Part shown: piece after piece, positions 7,522 to 15,863 of the stretch | Layout of the letters: each line of letters begins with the position of its first letter | Position numbering within the stretch: position 1 is the stretch's first letter | NCBI RefSeq assembly: GCF_910578695.1 | Contig: NZ_CAJTQJ010000026.1 | Location: 1-33,223 of the forward strand | Reading direction: 5' to 3' | DNA from: an uncultured Brachyspira sp. | GTDB taxonomy: Bacteria; Spirochaetota; Brachyspiria; Brachyspirales; Brachyspiraceae | Length of the DNA stretch: 33,223 nt | Program-made: the position numbers and the translations under genes | Notes under the pieces: generated by a model | The model's input: only the letters and a program-made list of their open reading frames with translations | Database searches by the model: none | What the model was told of the DNA's origin: nothing

Positions 7522-9163
7522 TTACTTTTTTCTAGGCATTTTTAAAGGCTCAGTTCCATTATATTTATATACATACAAAGTTCCGTTATCGCCAATTAAA
7601 TCAGCATTTTTACTTAGATATTCTAAATATTCAGAAACTGTATTTTTAGGTTTTGACAATGTACCTATTCTATCTAAAATAATATACAGATTAGTTGAAT
7701 TATTATTCTGATTCCAAACCATATCAGGAAAATATGCTGCAGCAATATCTCTGTACATATAATTATCATCTGCATATACGCCTATAATACTTAATTCTCT
7801 GCCTTTAGAATGTTCTAATAATATTTCAGCAATATTTCTCATACCTTCTGTACTTCTAGGCTTTTCATAATTTTTAACATAAGTTGTAATCTGCATCACC
7901 ATAACTAAAATATTAATGATAAGCATAGATGATAATATATAAAAAACTTTTTTATTAATTAAAAAAACTTCTCTTTTTTGAAATAAAAATAATATAATAG
8001 GAATATATGAAACAGCAAAAGCATTATATAGATAATGGAAAGTACCTGGCTTAGATCTAGCCAATATATTAAAAATTATCGTAACAGGAATATAAAGCAA
8101 AAATATTCTGAAAATTTCTAATAATGTGCTTTCTGTATTATCTTTAGGCTGATATTTTTTATTAAATGCAAAATAAACGCCTCTTATTATACAATAAAAA
8201 GAAAAGCAAACACTAATAAATAGAAAAAGCACTCCTAATAATATAATAGGATACTGCATCCAATAGTTTATACTGCCGTATATGCTGTTTCCATAAAAAA
8301 CAGACATCTCATTTGTAGGAAATAATGATAATGCATGCATTTGAGGAAAAGGAAGTTTACTAAGAGATTGTCTTACAGACAGCATTAAATGAGTATTATT
8401 AAATCCATTTTGTATTTCAGATATTAAATACGGAAGATACAAGAGAAAAGATATAAATATCCCTATACACCAATATATAATATACTTTAATGTTCTTTTA
8501 TATTTTATGATTAAATAAATTATAATAGTCGGTATCATCGAGAAAAAAGTTACAAAATGTCCTTGCACCATAATAGCAAGAATAGGAAAAATCATTATAG
8601 AAGATATTTTCACCATATTGATATTCTCATCTTCAGTATAACTATATAAAAATATTAAAAATATAAAGCTGAATATTAAAGTAATATTAGGATTCCAAAA
8701 ATCCGTAATAGCCATAACAAAATACCCATTACATAAAATTAAAGGAGTAATAAAAGAGAGAGTAGTAAGTCCAAATTTTTTATAAAACCAAAATAAAAAT
8801 ATTGATATAATAATCAAATTAAATATAAAATTAATTATTTTTGCCCCTAATAAATTCTCTTGGGCTAATTTATAAAACAAGGTATAAAATATATAATAAG
8901 CCCCTCCGGGTACTCTCGGAGTTGTAAGCTCTTCATTAATAACTTGGCTTGCTATAAATCTGGCAGATGTAGCAGGCAGCTTTCCGCTTTCATACCATTT
9001 CTTCATATCATAAAAATGCTGAGACTGATCTATTCTTATAAATCTTTTAGGTATAGTATAAAATGCAAGAAAAATATTTGCAATTATTGAAAGAGCTATA
9101 AGTATAATTGATATTGTTATAGCTGTGCTGTGCTGTGCTGTGCTGTGCTGTGCTGTGCGTCAT
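7522..9163 (-). CDS. Phase-variable GT-C-like membrane glycosyltransferase, OFF state (copy 1)
   Basis: Polytopic membrane protein of GT-C type (PMT_2/ArnT-like by architecture). It has an early loop RIDQSQHFYDMKKWYESG with an acidic residue, a PRVPGGAYYIFY segment, many hydrophobic helices, and a soluble C-terminal part with WNQNNNSTNLYIILDR. Uninterrupted translation from an ATG covers 7522-9006 (494 aa), but that start has no SD and omits the first membrane helix. The frame stays open upstream through a hydrophobic helix (ITISIILIALSIIANIFLAF) to a TGA at 9160-9162. The proper ATG at 9161-9163 has AAAGGTG 7 bases upstream but is one base out of frame, because seven CACAG units separate them. 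Eight units (548 aa) or five (543 aa) would fuse them. In the present state the ATG frame stops after 38 codons at 9047-9049. Substrate unknown; probably a lipid-linked sugar for a surface glycan. Confidence 0.85.
9124..9158 (-). repeat. Pentanucleotide tandem repeat, 7 units (CACAG on coding strand)
   Basis: Seven perfect TGTGC units on the plus strand, reading GCACA/CACAG on the coding strand. They lie inside the 5' end of the glycosyltransferase gene, immediately after ATG-AC. Because 5 and 3 are coprime, the repeat encodes the cycle His-Ser-Thr-Ala-Gln in every frame and contains no stop. Gain or loss of a unit therefore shifts the downstream frame: a contingency-locus structure. Confidence 0.95.
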
Positions 9164-9191
9164 AAAGCTTCACCTTTTTATTCATATTTGA

Positions 9192-9219
9192 ATTATATGA
9201 TAAATTTTATAATTGTCAA
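9192..9219 (-). promoter_or_regulatory. Consensus sigma70 promoter of glycosyltransferase copy 1
   Basis: On the minus strand, TTGACA (9214-9219) and TATAAT (9192-9197) are both perfect, with a 16-base spacer. AAAGGTG at 9171-9177 is the SD for the ATG at 9163. A perfect promoter and SD on an out-of-frame ATG argue for a gene under selection, not a dead one. Confidence 0.8.
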
Positions 9220-9235
9220 CATAAATTTTATAATA

Positions 9236-9403
9236 TTATGGCAGCTTACCTATATATTTATATAAAATTAATCTGTTATTACTGCTGATAATATTTGCAT
9301 TTTTATTAAGATATTCTATGTCATTATTAACTTTATCGTCTTTATAATTATATGATTTCATTCTATCAAATAAAATATGTAAATTTGTACTATTAGGATT
9401 CTA
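9236..9403 (-). pseudogene. C-terminal remnant of a third glycosyltransferase paralogue
   Basis: Minus-strand translation from 9400 to the stop at 9236-9238 reads NPNSTNLHILFDRM, then DIEYLNKNANIISSNNRL and ILYKYIGKLP. It aligns with the C-terminus of copy 1 (NNNSTNLYIILDRI ... YLEYLSKNADLIGDNGTLYVYKYNG). The codon before it is TAG where the paralogues have TGG (the Trp of WNQ/WNR). Nothing recognisable lies further upstream, so all but the last 55 residues are gone. It lies between copies 1 and 2, suggesting an ancestral tandem array of three that lost most of one member. Confidence 0.75.
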
Positions 9404-9502
9404 ATTAATATAGCAATAAGTAATAATATTTTACAGAATATAAAAAACATAATGTAAAAAAATTAATTATATAATTTATTTTAAGTATAAAATATAACTA
9501 TA

Positions 9503-11138
9503 TTACTGTTCAATATATCTATAAACTTTCAATTTATTATCACCTGCAATAAACTCTGCATCGCTAGGTAAATTATTCAATATATCATCATAATGTTTTG
9601 ACTTTCCAGTAGTTTTTAGCCGTATATTTTCTATTTCATAATAAATAAAATAAACTAATTTTGAATTATCATCTCTATTCCAATCAAGGTTTGAAAAATA
9701 AGCCAGCTTCATATTATCAAAATAATGTTCATCATAAGGTACTATTTTAAATGATTTTCCTTCTGCATCTTTAGATATAGCGGTTAATATATTTCTAAAT
9801 TTCTTCTCTGTATACGGAGCTTCAAATAAATTATAATATCTTGTCAAATGTAAAAATCCCATATTTATACTATTTAAAGTTAAAATAATTAAAGCTGATA
9901 ATAATAATATATTTTTATTTTTAATAAATTCATTAAATAATATGATTATAGTAATGAAAGAAAAAGCAAACATACCATATAAATATCTGAATGTACCGGG
10001 AGCTGATTTAAACAAGAAGAAAGCTAAACAAGCAGATGGTATAAACAATAGATAAAATATGAATAATTCTTTTTCAATAATATATGCACTACTTTGTAAT
10101 TTAATTTTTTTTGATTTAACTAAAAATATTACAGAATATATAAATGCCGATAAAGCAGTAACAGCTGTAACTGTAAGAAATATTATGCCTAATAAAAAAC
10201 TATTTTCATTAAACCAAAAATAATTAACAGGTGCAGAATTAGTACCATATAAAACGGATATTTCATTTGTAGGAAATATTAATATTGAATAAACCTGAGG
10301 TAAGCCCTTAAAAACAGAAGTACTTTGCATATTAATCATTAAATTAGTATTAAAAAATCCGTTCTTTATCTCTGAAACCAAATAAGGCATATATGTTAAA
10401 AAAGCAATGAAAACACCAAGTAAATGGGCTTTAATATATTTCAAAGTTCTCTTATATCTGATTATTAAATAAATAATTGTTGTAGGAACTACTGAAAAAA
10501 ATACCGCAATATGTCCTTGAGCCATCAATGCCTCTATAGGAAAAATAATAATTGCAGATGTAAAAACTAATTTTTCATCACTGTTTGATACATATTCAGA
10601 AAAAACAATAAAAAGTATAAAAGAAAGCATTAATGGTATATTAGGATTCCAAAAATCATTTGAAGAAAAAATAACATAACCATTTGTTAGTATTAATGCT
10701 GATAAAACGGCACATAAACACAGAGAAAATCTTTTATATATCCAAAATAAAAATAAAATGAGTATTAAAGCACAAAGTATAATATAAATAATTCTTGCTC
10801 CTGCAATGGATGCTCCTCCCAAAGTATAGCAAAACAAATAAAGTATATAATAAAATCCGCCCGGTATCCTAGCATAAGAAGTATTATCTTCAACAGATTG
10901 AGGGTTCATAAGTCTGTTTCCAACAACTGGTATAGTCTTTGTTTCATAGTACTGCTTCATATCATATAAATGATATATAGTATCTATATAAACAGCTGTT
11001 CTATTAAAAGCATAAAAATGTATAAATATTGAAGATAATATAGATATTGCTAATAATATAGATAAAATTATTAGTTGTGTTGTGTTGTGTTGTGTTGTGT
11101 TGTGTTGTGTTGTGTTGTGTTGTGTTGTGTTTAATCAT
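9503..11138 (-). CDS. Phase-variable GT-C-like membrane glycosyltransferase, OFF state (copy 2)
   Basis: Paralogue of copy 1 with the same order of motifs: IDTIYHLYDMKQYYETK in the first loop, RIPGGFYYILY, NDFWNPNIPLMLSF, many membrane helices, and a C-terminal soluble part with DWNRDDNSKLVYFIYYEI. Uninterrupted translation from an ATG gives 9503-10960 (485 aa). The frame stays open upstream through a hydrophobic helix and eleven CACAA units until a TGA at 11135-11137. The ATG at 11136-11138, with AGGTG at 11144-11148 five bases upstream, is one base out of frame and stops after 44 codons at 11004-11006. Twelve units (546 aa) or nine (541 aa) would give a single protein nearly the same size as ON-state copy 1. 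Substrate unknown; probably a surface-glycan transferase whose expression switches. Confidence 0.85.
11075..11129 (-). repeat. Pentanucleotide tandem repeat, 11 units (CACAA on coding strand)
   Basis: Eleven perfect TTGTG units on the plus strand. On the coding strand they encode the cycle His-Asn-Thr-Thr-Gln, with no stop in any frame. The unit differs by one base from that of copy 1 (CACAA versus CACAG), so the two arrays probably share an origin. Confidence 0.95.
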
Positions 11139-11155
11139 ATATGCACCTCTCATAT

Positions 11156-11184
11156 ATTATACAATTAAACAACTAAATTTGCAA
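11156..11184 (-). promoter_or_regulatory. Predicted promoter of glycosyltransferase copy 2
   Basis: On the minus strand, TTGCAA at 11179-11184 and a perfect TATAAT at 11156-11161 with a 17-base spacer. The predicted start is near 11149, leaving only about 11 bases of leader containing the SD. Confidence 0.65.
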
Positions 11185-11217
11185 ATAATTATACGGATAA
11201 TTATAGAATTTAATAAT

Positions 11218-11241
11218 TTACAAGCAATTAATAACTTGTAA
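11218..11241 (-). terminator. Candidate terminator after oppF
   Basis: TTACAAG (11235-11241 on the minus strand) pairs with CTTGTAA (11218-11224) around a 10-base loop. The following sequence is AT-rich without a clean T-run, so this is tentative. Confidence 0.35.
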
Positions 11242-11245
11242 TTAA

Positions 11246-12208
11246 TTATACCAAATGACAGGCACAATAATGACCGCTTTCTATCTCTCTAAACTCCGGC
11301 ACTTTTTCAGCACAAACAGCCTCAGCTTTAGGGCATCTGGTTCTGAATTTACAGCCTGAAGGGGGATTAATTGGAGAAGGTATTTCGCCTGAAAGTATTA
11401 TTCTCTTCTTAGTCTTTGCAATAGAAGGCTCTGATATAGGTATTGCAGAAATCAAAGACTGAGTATAAGGATGCATAGATTTTGTGTATAATGATTCGCT
11501 GTCAGTAAGCTCAACAATGTTTCCCAAATACATAACACCTATTCTTTTTGATATCTGACGAACTACCGCTAAATCGTGGGCTATAAATAAATAAGTAAGC
11601 CCCATATCCTGCTGCATATCATAAAGCATATTAATAATCTGAGCCTGAATAGAAACATCTAATGCTGATACAGGTTCATCGCATACTATAAATTCAGGAT
11701 TAACAGCCAAAGCCCTCGCTATTCCTATACGCTGTCTTTGTCCTCCTGAAAACTCGTGAGGGTATCTTTGTGCCTGCTCCTCATTAAGCCCAACAAGTTT
11801 AAGAAGATTGATTATCTTTTCACGCTTTTCATCTCTTGTAGAATAAAGTTTATGTACATCTAATGCCTCGCCTATTATATCTTCAACAGTCATACGAGGA
11901 TTAAGAGAAGCATAAGGGTCTTGAAATATTATCTGCATTTTTTTAGCATAATTTCTATAATTGTCTTTATTAACTTCCTCGCCTGCAAAAAATATTTTTC
12001 CGCTTGTAGGTTTATAAAGATGAAGCAGAGTTCTTCCTAATGTAGTTTTACCGCTTCCAGACTCTCCGACAAGTCCGAAAGTTTCTCCTTTATTTATAGT
12101 AAAAGATACTCCGTCAACAGCTTTTACAGTTTGTATATTTCTTCCGAAGAATCCGCCCTTTATATTAAAATGCTGTTTCAAATCTTGTATTTCTATTAAA
12201 GTCGTCAT
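11246..12208 (-). CDS. oppF: Oligopeptide/dipeptide ABC transporter ATP-binding protein OppF
   Basis: 320-residue cytosolic ATPase of the peptide importer. Walker A is GESGSGKTT (about residues 48-56), Q-loop IIFQDPYASLNP, signature FSGGQRQRIGIARAL, Walker B EFIVCDEP with SALD, and H-loop LFIAHD. The C-terminal oligopeptide-transporter extension contains CKFRTRCP and two more Cys, the pattern of this subfamily's tail. Last gene of the oppBCDF run, starting 30 bases after oppD. The OppF label rests on gene order and the GFFGR insertion near residue 20. The substrate class (peptide versus nickel or sugar) cannot be read from the ATPase. Confidence 0.92.
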   Translation of the reverse strand: MTTLIEIQDLKQHFNIKGGFFGRNIQTVKAVDGVSFTINKGETFGLVGESGSGKTTLGRTLLHLYKPTSGKIFFAGEEVNKDNYRNYAKKMQIIFQDPYASLNPRMTVEDIIGEALDVHKLYSTRDEKREKIINLLKLVGLNEEQAQRYPHEFSGGQRQRIGIARALAVNPEFIVCDEPVSALDVSIQAQIINMLYDMQQDMGLTYLFIAHDLAVVRQISKRIGVMYLGNIVELTDSESLYTKSMHPYTQSLISAIPISEPSIAKTKKRIILSGEIPSPINPPSGCKFRTRCPKAEAVCAEKVPEFREIESGHYCACHLV

Positions 12209-12238
12209 ATAAAACTCTCTTTATATACTGATATTTTA

Positions 12239-13216
12239 TTAATTAGGCATCTGATGAAGCCAGCAAGCTGAAAAATGTCCTTTCTCAAATTCCGTTATAG
12301 GAGGCTTATTATCAATACATACTTTCATACATTCTTCGCATCTTGTACTAAAAGGACAGCCTGCCTTCATATTAAGCAAATCAATAGGAGTTCCCTCTAT
12401 AGGAATAAGCCTATCTTGTTTTATATCAATACGGGGAAGCGATTTTAAAAGCCCCAAAGTATAAGGATGCTTAGGAGACTCAAATATATCAAATACCGTT
12501 CCTCTTTCTACTATTCCTCCGCCGTACATAACTATAATATCATCAGCCATATCCGCCACTATACCAAAATCATGCGTAATGAGTATAACAGCCATATTTA
12601 TTTTTTTTTGTATATCTTTTATAAGCTCAAGTATCTGTGCCTGTATAGTAACATCAAGTGCAGTTGTAGGCTCATCAGCTATGAGTATTTTAGGATCTCC
12701 TGCAAGTGCCATAGCTATCATTATACGCTGACGCATACCGCCTGAAAGCTCATGAGGATACTGTTTTATTCTTCTTCTAGGTTCATTAATACCGACTAAA
12801 GTTAATAGCTCAACTATTCTTTCTATTGCATCAGTTTTGCTTATTTTTTGATGCGTAGTCAATGCCTCCATTAATTGATTGCCTATAGTATATACAGGAT
12901 TAAGACATGTCATAGGGTCTTGAAATATCATTGATATTAAATCGCCTCTGATTTCCTTTTTTTCATGCTCTGAAAGTTTTATTAAATCATTGCCTTCAAA
13001 TAAGATTTCTCCGTTCATAATTTTGCCGGGCTCTTCAATAAGTCCCATTATAGAATAAGCCGATACACTTTTACCGCTTCCGGATTCCCCGACTATGCCC
13101 AATACTTTTGATTTATTCAATTTATATGAAATATTATTAACTGCCTTAACTTCTCCAAGAGGCGTAAAAAAAGATACGCTTAAATTTTTAACTTCTAATA
13201 AATGATTATTTTCCAT
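12239..13216 (-). CDS. oppD: Oligopeptide/dipeptide ABC transporter ATP-binding protein OppD
   Basis: 325-residue partner ATPase. Walker A is GESGSGKS, Q-loop MIFQDPMTCLNP, signature LSGGMRQRIMIAMAL, Walker B KILIADEPTTALD, H-loop LITHDFG. It has the same C-terminal Cys-containing extension as OppF (CPFSTRCEECMKVC). I use the ATG at 13216, which has AAGGA at 13226-13230 nine bases upstream; the in-frame TTG just before it adds one Met and is unlikely. It is separated from oppC by 384 bases of repeats, unusual for this otherwise tight operon. Confidence 0.93.
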   Translation of the reverse strand: MENNHLLEVKNLSVSFFTPLGEVKAVNNISYKLNKSKVLGIVGESGSGKSVSAYSIMGLIEEPGKIMNGEILFEGNDLIKLSEHEKKEIRGDLISMIFQDPMTCLNPVYTIGNQLMEALTTHQKISKTDAIERIVELLTLVGINEPRRRIKQYPHELSGGMRQRIMIAMALAGDPKILIADEPTTALDVTIQAQILELIKDIQKKINMAVILITHDFGIVADMADDIIVMYGGGIVERGTVFDIFESPKHPYTLGLLKSLPRIDIKQDRLIPIEGTPIDLLNMKAGCPFSTRCEECMKVCIDNKPPITEFEKGHFSACWLHQMPN

Positions 13217-13600
13217 CAATCAATTTCCTTATTATTGCTATCGATAAACTCGCTAATAATAGCTAATAACCAGCTTCGCTGTTTATTAGCTGCTCGTTTA
13301 TCTCTTTGTTATTTCTGTGCTTGCCGACAAAGTATGCCTTTAGCAACACCTATAATAAGCTATGGCTTTGGCTCGCTTTTTTAATTATTGCTATCGATAA
13401 ACTCGCTAATAATTTTATTATTGCTAATAAAAATTGTTTTATTATTACTATACTCGCCGACGAAATCTATATTTGCCAATGCCTATAATAAGCTATGGCT
13501 TCGGCTCTCTTTATTAATTATTATTCTTATTATTACTAATAAAAATTATTTTTAATTATTCCTCCATTTATTTATAATATCAAATACTTACAATTTTTTA
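13217..13600. repeat. Repeat block between oppC and oppD
   Basis: No gene. It contains a 30-bp exact direct repeat (13231-13260 and 13384-13413), a hairpin with 9-bp arms AGCTAATAA/TTATTAGCT and an inner CAG/CTG stem (13261-13291), and a 20-bp exact direct repeat CCTATAATAAGCTATGGCTT (13349-13368 and 13482-13501). CTCGCCGACGAA at about 13453 and GGCTTCGGCT at about 13497 also occur in the 3254-3335 block, so both blocks belong to one family. Transcription of oppDF from oppB would have to cross it. Confidence 0.85.
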
Positions 13601-14584
13601 TTATCTATTCTTCATTCTAGGGTCTAATGCATCTCTCAAACCGTCTCCAACCAAATTAAAGCAGAGTATTATAATACTTATCAAAGCGGCAGGAAAAAGA
13701 AGCTGATAAGGATAAGAATAAACACCGCTTACAGCATTTGAAGTTAAAGAACCAAGAGAAACCATAGGGGCACTAACTCCTAAACCCAAAAAACTCAAAA
13801 ATGCTTCAACAAATATAGCATTAGGTATTTGAACCATAGCAGAAACTATTATTGCCCCCATTGCATTAGGTATCAAATGCTTAAATATTATCCTGCTATG
13901 CGGAGTACCCAAAGCCCTAGCTGCTGTTATAAACTCCTGTCCTTTCAATGCTAAAATTTGCCCTCTAGTCATTCTAGCCATATTAGTCCAATAAAGCAGA
14001 GATATAACTATAAATATGCTGAAAAGTCCAGGTCCTAAAAGTCCTATTCCTCTCAATGACTCATTTTGTAAAAATAACTTATCCATAGGGCTTTTAAGTA
14101 CAACAGATAATAATACAACTACCAAAAGCGTAGGCACAGCACTTATTATATCAACTATACGCATCATAATACTGTCAGTAAGTCCTCCGAAATATCCTGA
14201 TATAGAGCCGTAAACTATTCCTATTATTACAACCAAAGTAGCTGATACTATGCCTATTAAAAGCGATATTCTAGCACCTATCATACATCTGACTAATAAA
14301 TCTCTTCCTAAAGTATCTGTACCGAATGGATGTTTAAAAGTAGGAAGACTATTTTCAACGCCTCTGTTTATTTGTGCATATCCGTATTCTGAAAATATAG
14401 GTATTATTATAGAAAGTACGGCTATAATTCCTATTATAATTATGGATACTAATGCAACTTTATTTTTTTTAAATCTTCTATATGCATCCTGCCAATAAGT
14501 TACACTCTCTCTTTTTACTTCAGCAGAAGCTTTTTCTTCCTCCGTTGCTTTTACAAATAACGATTTATCTAAACTATTTTCCAT
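13601..14584 (-). CDS. oppC: Peptide ABC transporter permease OppC
   Basis: 327-residue inner-membrane permease. The N-terminal 40 residues are charged, typical of OppC, followed by TM1 (VALVSIIIIGIIAVLSIIIP). A periplasmic loop contains HPFGTDTLGRDLLVR, a hallmark of the DppC/OppC family. The cytoplasmic EAA loop EFITAARALGTPHSRIIFKH precedes the last helices, and it ends DALDPRMKNR. ATG at 14584 is preferred over the in-frame TTG at 14587; AGGA lies about 10 bases upstream. oppB ends 35 bases upstream. Confidence 0.94.
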   Translation of the reverse strand: MENSLDKSLFVKATEEEKASAEVKRESVTYWQDAYRRFKKNKVALVSIIIIGIIAVLSIIIPIFSEYGYAQINRGVENSLPTFKHPFGTDTLGRDLLVRCMIGARISLLIGIVSATLVVIIGIVYGSISGYFGGLTDSIMMRIVDIISAVPTLLVVVLLSVVLKSPMDKLFLQNESLRGIGLLGPGLFSIFIVISLLYWTNMARMTRGQILALKGQEFITAARALGTPHSRIIFKHLIPNAMGAIIVSAMVQIPNAIFVEAFLSFLGLGVSAPMVSLGSLTSNAVSGVYSYPYQLLFPAALISIIILCFNLVGDGLRDALDPRMKNR

Positions 14585-14619
14585 CAATTAATATCCTCAT
14601 TTATAAAAAATTATAAAAA

Positions 14620-15540
14620 TTATTCCTGTATTTTTATTCTAGGGTCTATTATACCATAAGATAAGTCAACTAAAAAATTCATAGCTATTAAAAATGCCCC
14701 ATAAAATATTGTAACACCTAATATTGTAGGATAATCTCTTTGTGTAATGCTTTCTACAAAATATCTTCCAAGTCCCGGTATATTAAATATTTTTTCAACT
14801 ACAAATGAACCTGTTAAAATAGCTGCTGCTAAAGGTCCTATATATGTAACTATAGGTATAATAGCATTCCTTAAAGCATGCTTAAATATAATTATGCTTC
14901 TTGATACGCCTTTTGCTCTTGCAGTTTTTATATAATCTTGGTGAATAACATCAAGCATAGAACTTCTCATAAGTCTAGCCATAAAACTGAGAGAACTAAA
15001 AGATAAAGCAAATCCGGGCATTATATACTGAGCGAAAGAATCAAACCCATAAGCAGGAAGAAGTTTTAATTTCACAGAAAATATAATAATGGATACTGTA
15101 GCTACAACAAAACTTGGTACTGCTATGCCTAAAGTAGCTGCAACCATTACAGTTCTGTCTGCTAATTTTCCATGCTTTAATGCCGCCACTATGCCGAATA
15201 AAACTCCTATAGTAGTAGAGATAAACATACTGAATATTCCAAGTCTGAAAGATACAGGGAAAGCTCTTATTATTGTTCCAGAAACTGACTGCCCTATTTT
15301 TGTTAAAGAAGTGCCTAAATCTCCTTTAACAGCATTCTTTAAATAATTGCCGTACTGCACTACTAATGGCTTATCAAGTCCGTATTTTCTATTTAAATTT
15401 TCAAGAGCAACTTTACTAAGCGGTTTTTCTCCTACAAAAGGACCTCCGGGTACTGTATGCATTAAAAAGAATGTTATTGTTACTATAACAAAAAGAGTCA
15501 AAAGCGAAACTAATAATCTTCTAACAATATAAGAGAACAT
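14620..15540 (-). CDS. oppB: Peptide ABC transporter permease OppB
   Basis: 306-residue inner-membrane permease and first gene of the opp operon. The start MFSYIVRRLLVSLLTLFVIV is classic OppB/DppB. Other marks are HTVPGGPF, the RKYGLDKPLVVQYGNYL loop, the EAA motif DYIKTARAKGVSRSIIIFKH, and the ending DLSYGIIDPRIK. AAAGGAGT lies about 8 bases upstream of the ATG. A strong predicted promoter lies 49 bases further up. No oppA (solute-binding protein) is in the window, so the binding protein must be encoded elsewhere. Confidence 0.95.
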   Translation of the reverse strand: MFSYIVRRLLVSLLTLFVIVTITFFLMHTVPGGPFVGEKPLSKVALENLNRKYGLDKPLVVQYGNYLKNAVKGDLGTSLTKIGQSVSGTIIRAFPVSFRLGIFSMFISTTIGVLFGIVAALKHGKLADRTVMVAATLGIAVPSFVVATVSIIIFSVKLKLLPAYGFDSFAQYIMPGFALSFSSLSFMARLMRSSMLDVIHQDYIKTARAKGVSRSIIIFKHALRNAIIPIVTYIGPLAAAILTGSFVVEKIFNIPGLGRYFVESITQRDYPTILGVTIFYGAFLIAMNFLVDLSYGIIDPRIKIQE

Positions 15541-15588
15541 AAAAAATTACTCCTTTAAACTAATTGGAATAATGCAAATAACTGAATT

Positions 15589-15617
15589 ATTATTTAATAA
15601 AATTAAAGTTTTGTCAA
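15589..15617 (-). promoter_or_regulatory. Predicted sigma70 promoter of the opp operon
   Basis: On the minus strand, a perfect TTGACA at 15612-15617 and AATAAT at 15589-15594 (five of six) with a 17-base spacer, 49 bases upstream of the oppB ATG. Confidence 0.65.
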
Positions 15618-15863
15618 GCATAAAAAATCTAATGTATATAGTATTAAATTATTAAAAATTGTTTTATTATTACTAGCTATAAAACTCGCTTAACTTATTT
15701 TTTAGGGTTTATAATTTTTAATTCCCTTTATTTTAACAATTAGCAATATCAGAAACTCATAATTTTTATGATTAGCTTTCTAGCTTCAAAGCTATTTTAT
15801 TATTAAATATATTTTTATTACTAATAATAACTATAAGCCTATCAAATAAACTGATATATAATT
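15618..15863. repeat. Intergenic region with a diverged repeat copy
   Basis: No gene. Positions 15756-15782 match the 27-bp repeat of 3138-3164 with three differences. Around 15657-15700, AAATTGTTTTATTATTACTA followed by AAACTCGCTTAA resembles the 13430-13460 block. It separates the end of the bat-mnmA-thioredoxin operon from the opp promoter. Confidence 0.6.

Noticed and set aside
7522..10960. Internal ATGs at 9006 and 10960 as the true starts of the glycosyltransferases
   Set aside because: No SD precedes either, the first membrane helix would be lost, and the frame is open well upstream in both.
9124..11129. The pentamer tracts as CRISPR, satellite or assembly noise
   Set aside because: Units are 5 bp with no spacers, and each sits precisely between a strong SD-linked ATG and a coding helix in two paralogues, with the same phase logic. 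Random noise would not place them so. Slippage during sequencing could still alter the exact count.
13217..13219. TTG codons one position before the oppD and oppC ATGs as starts
   Set aside because: They add one residue only; the ATGs at 13216 and 14584 have proper SD spacing.
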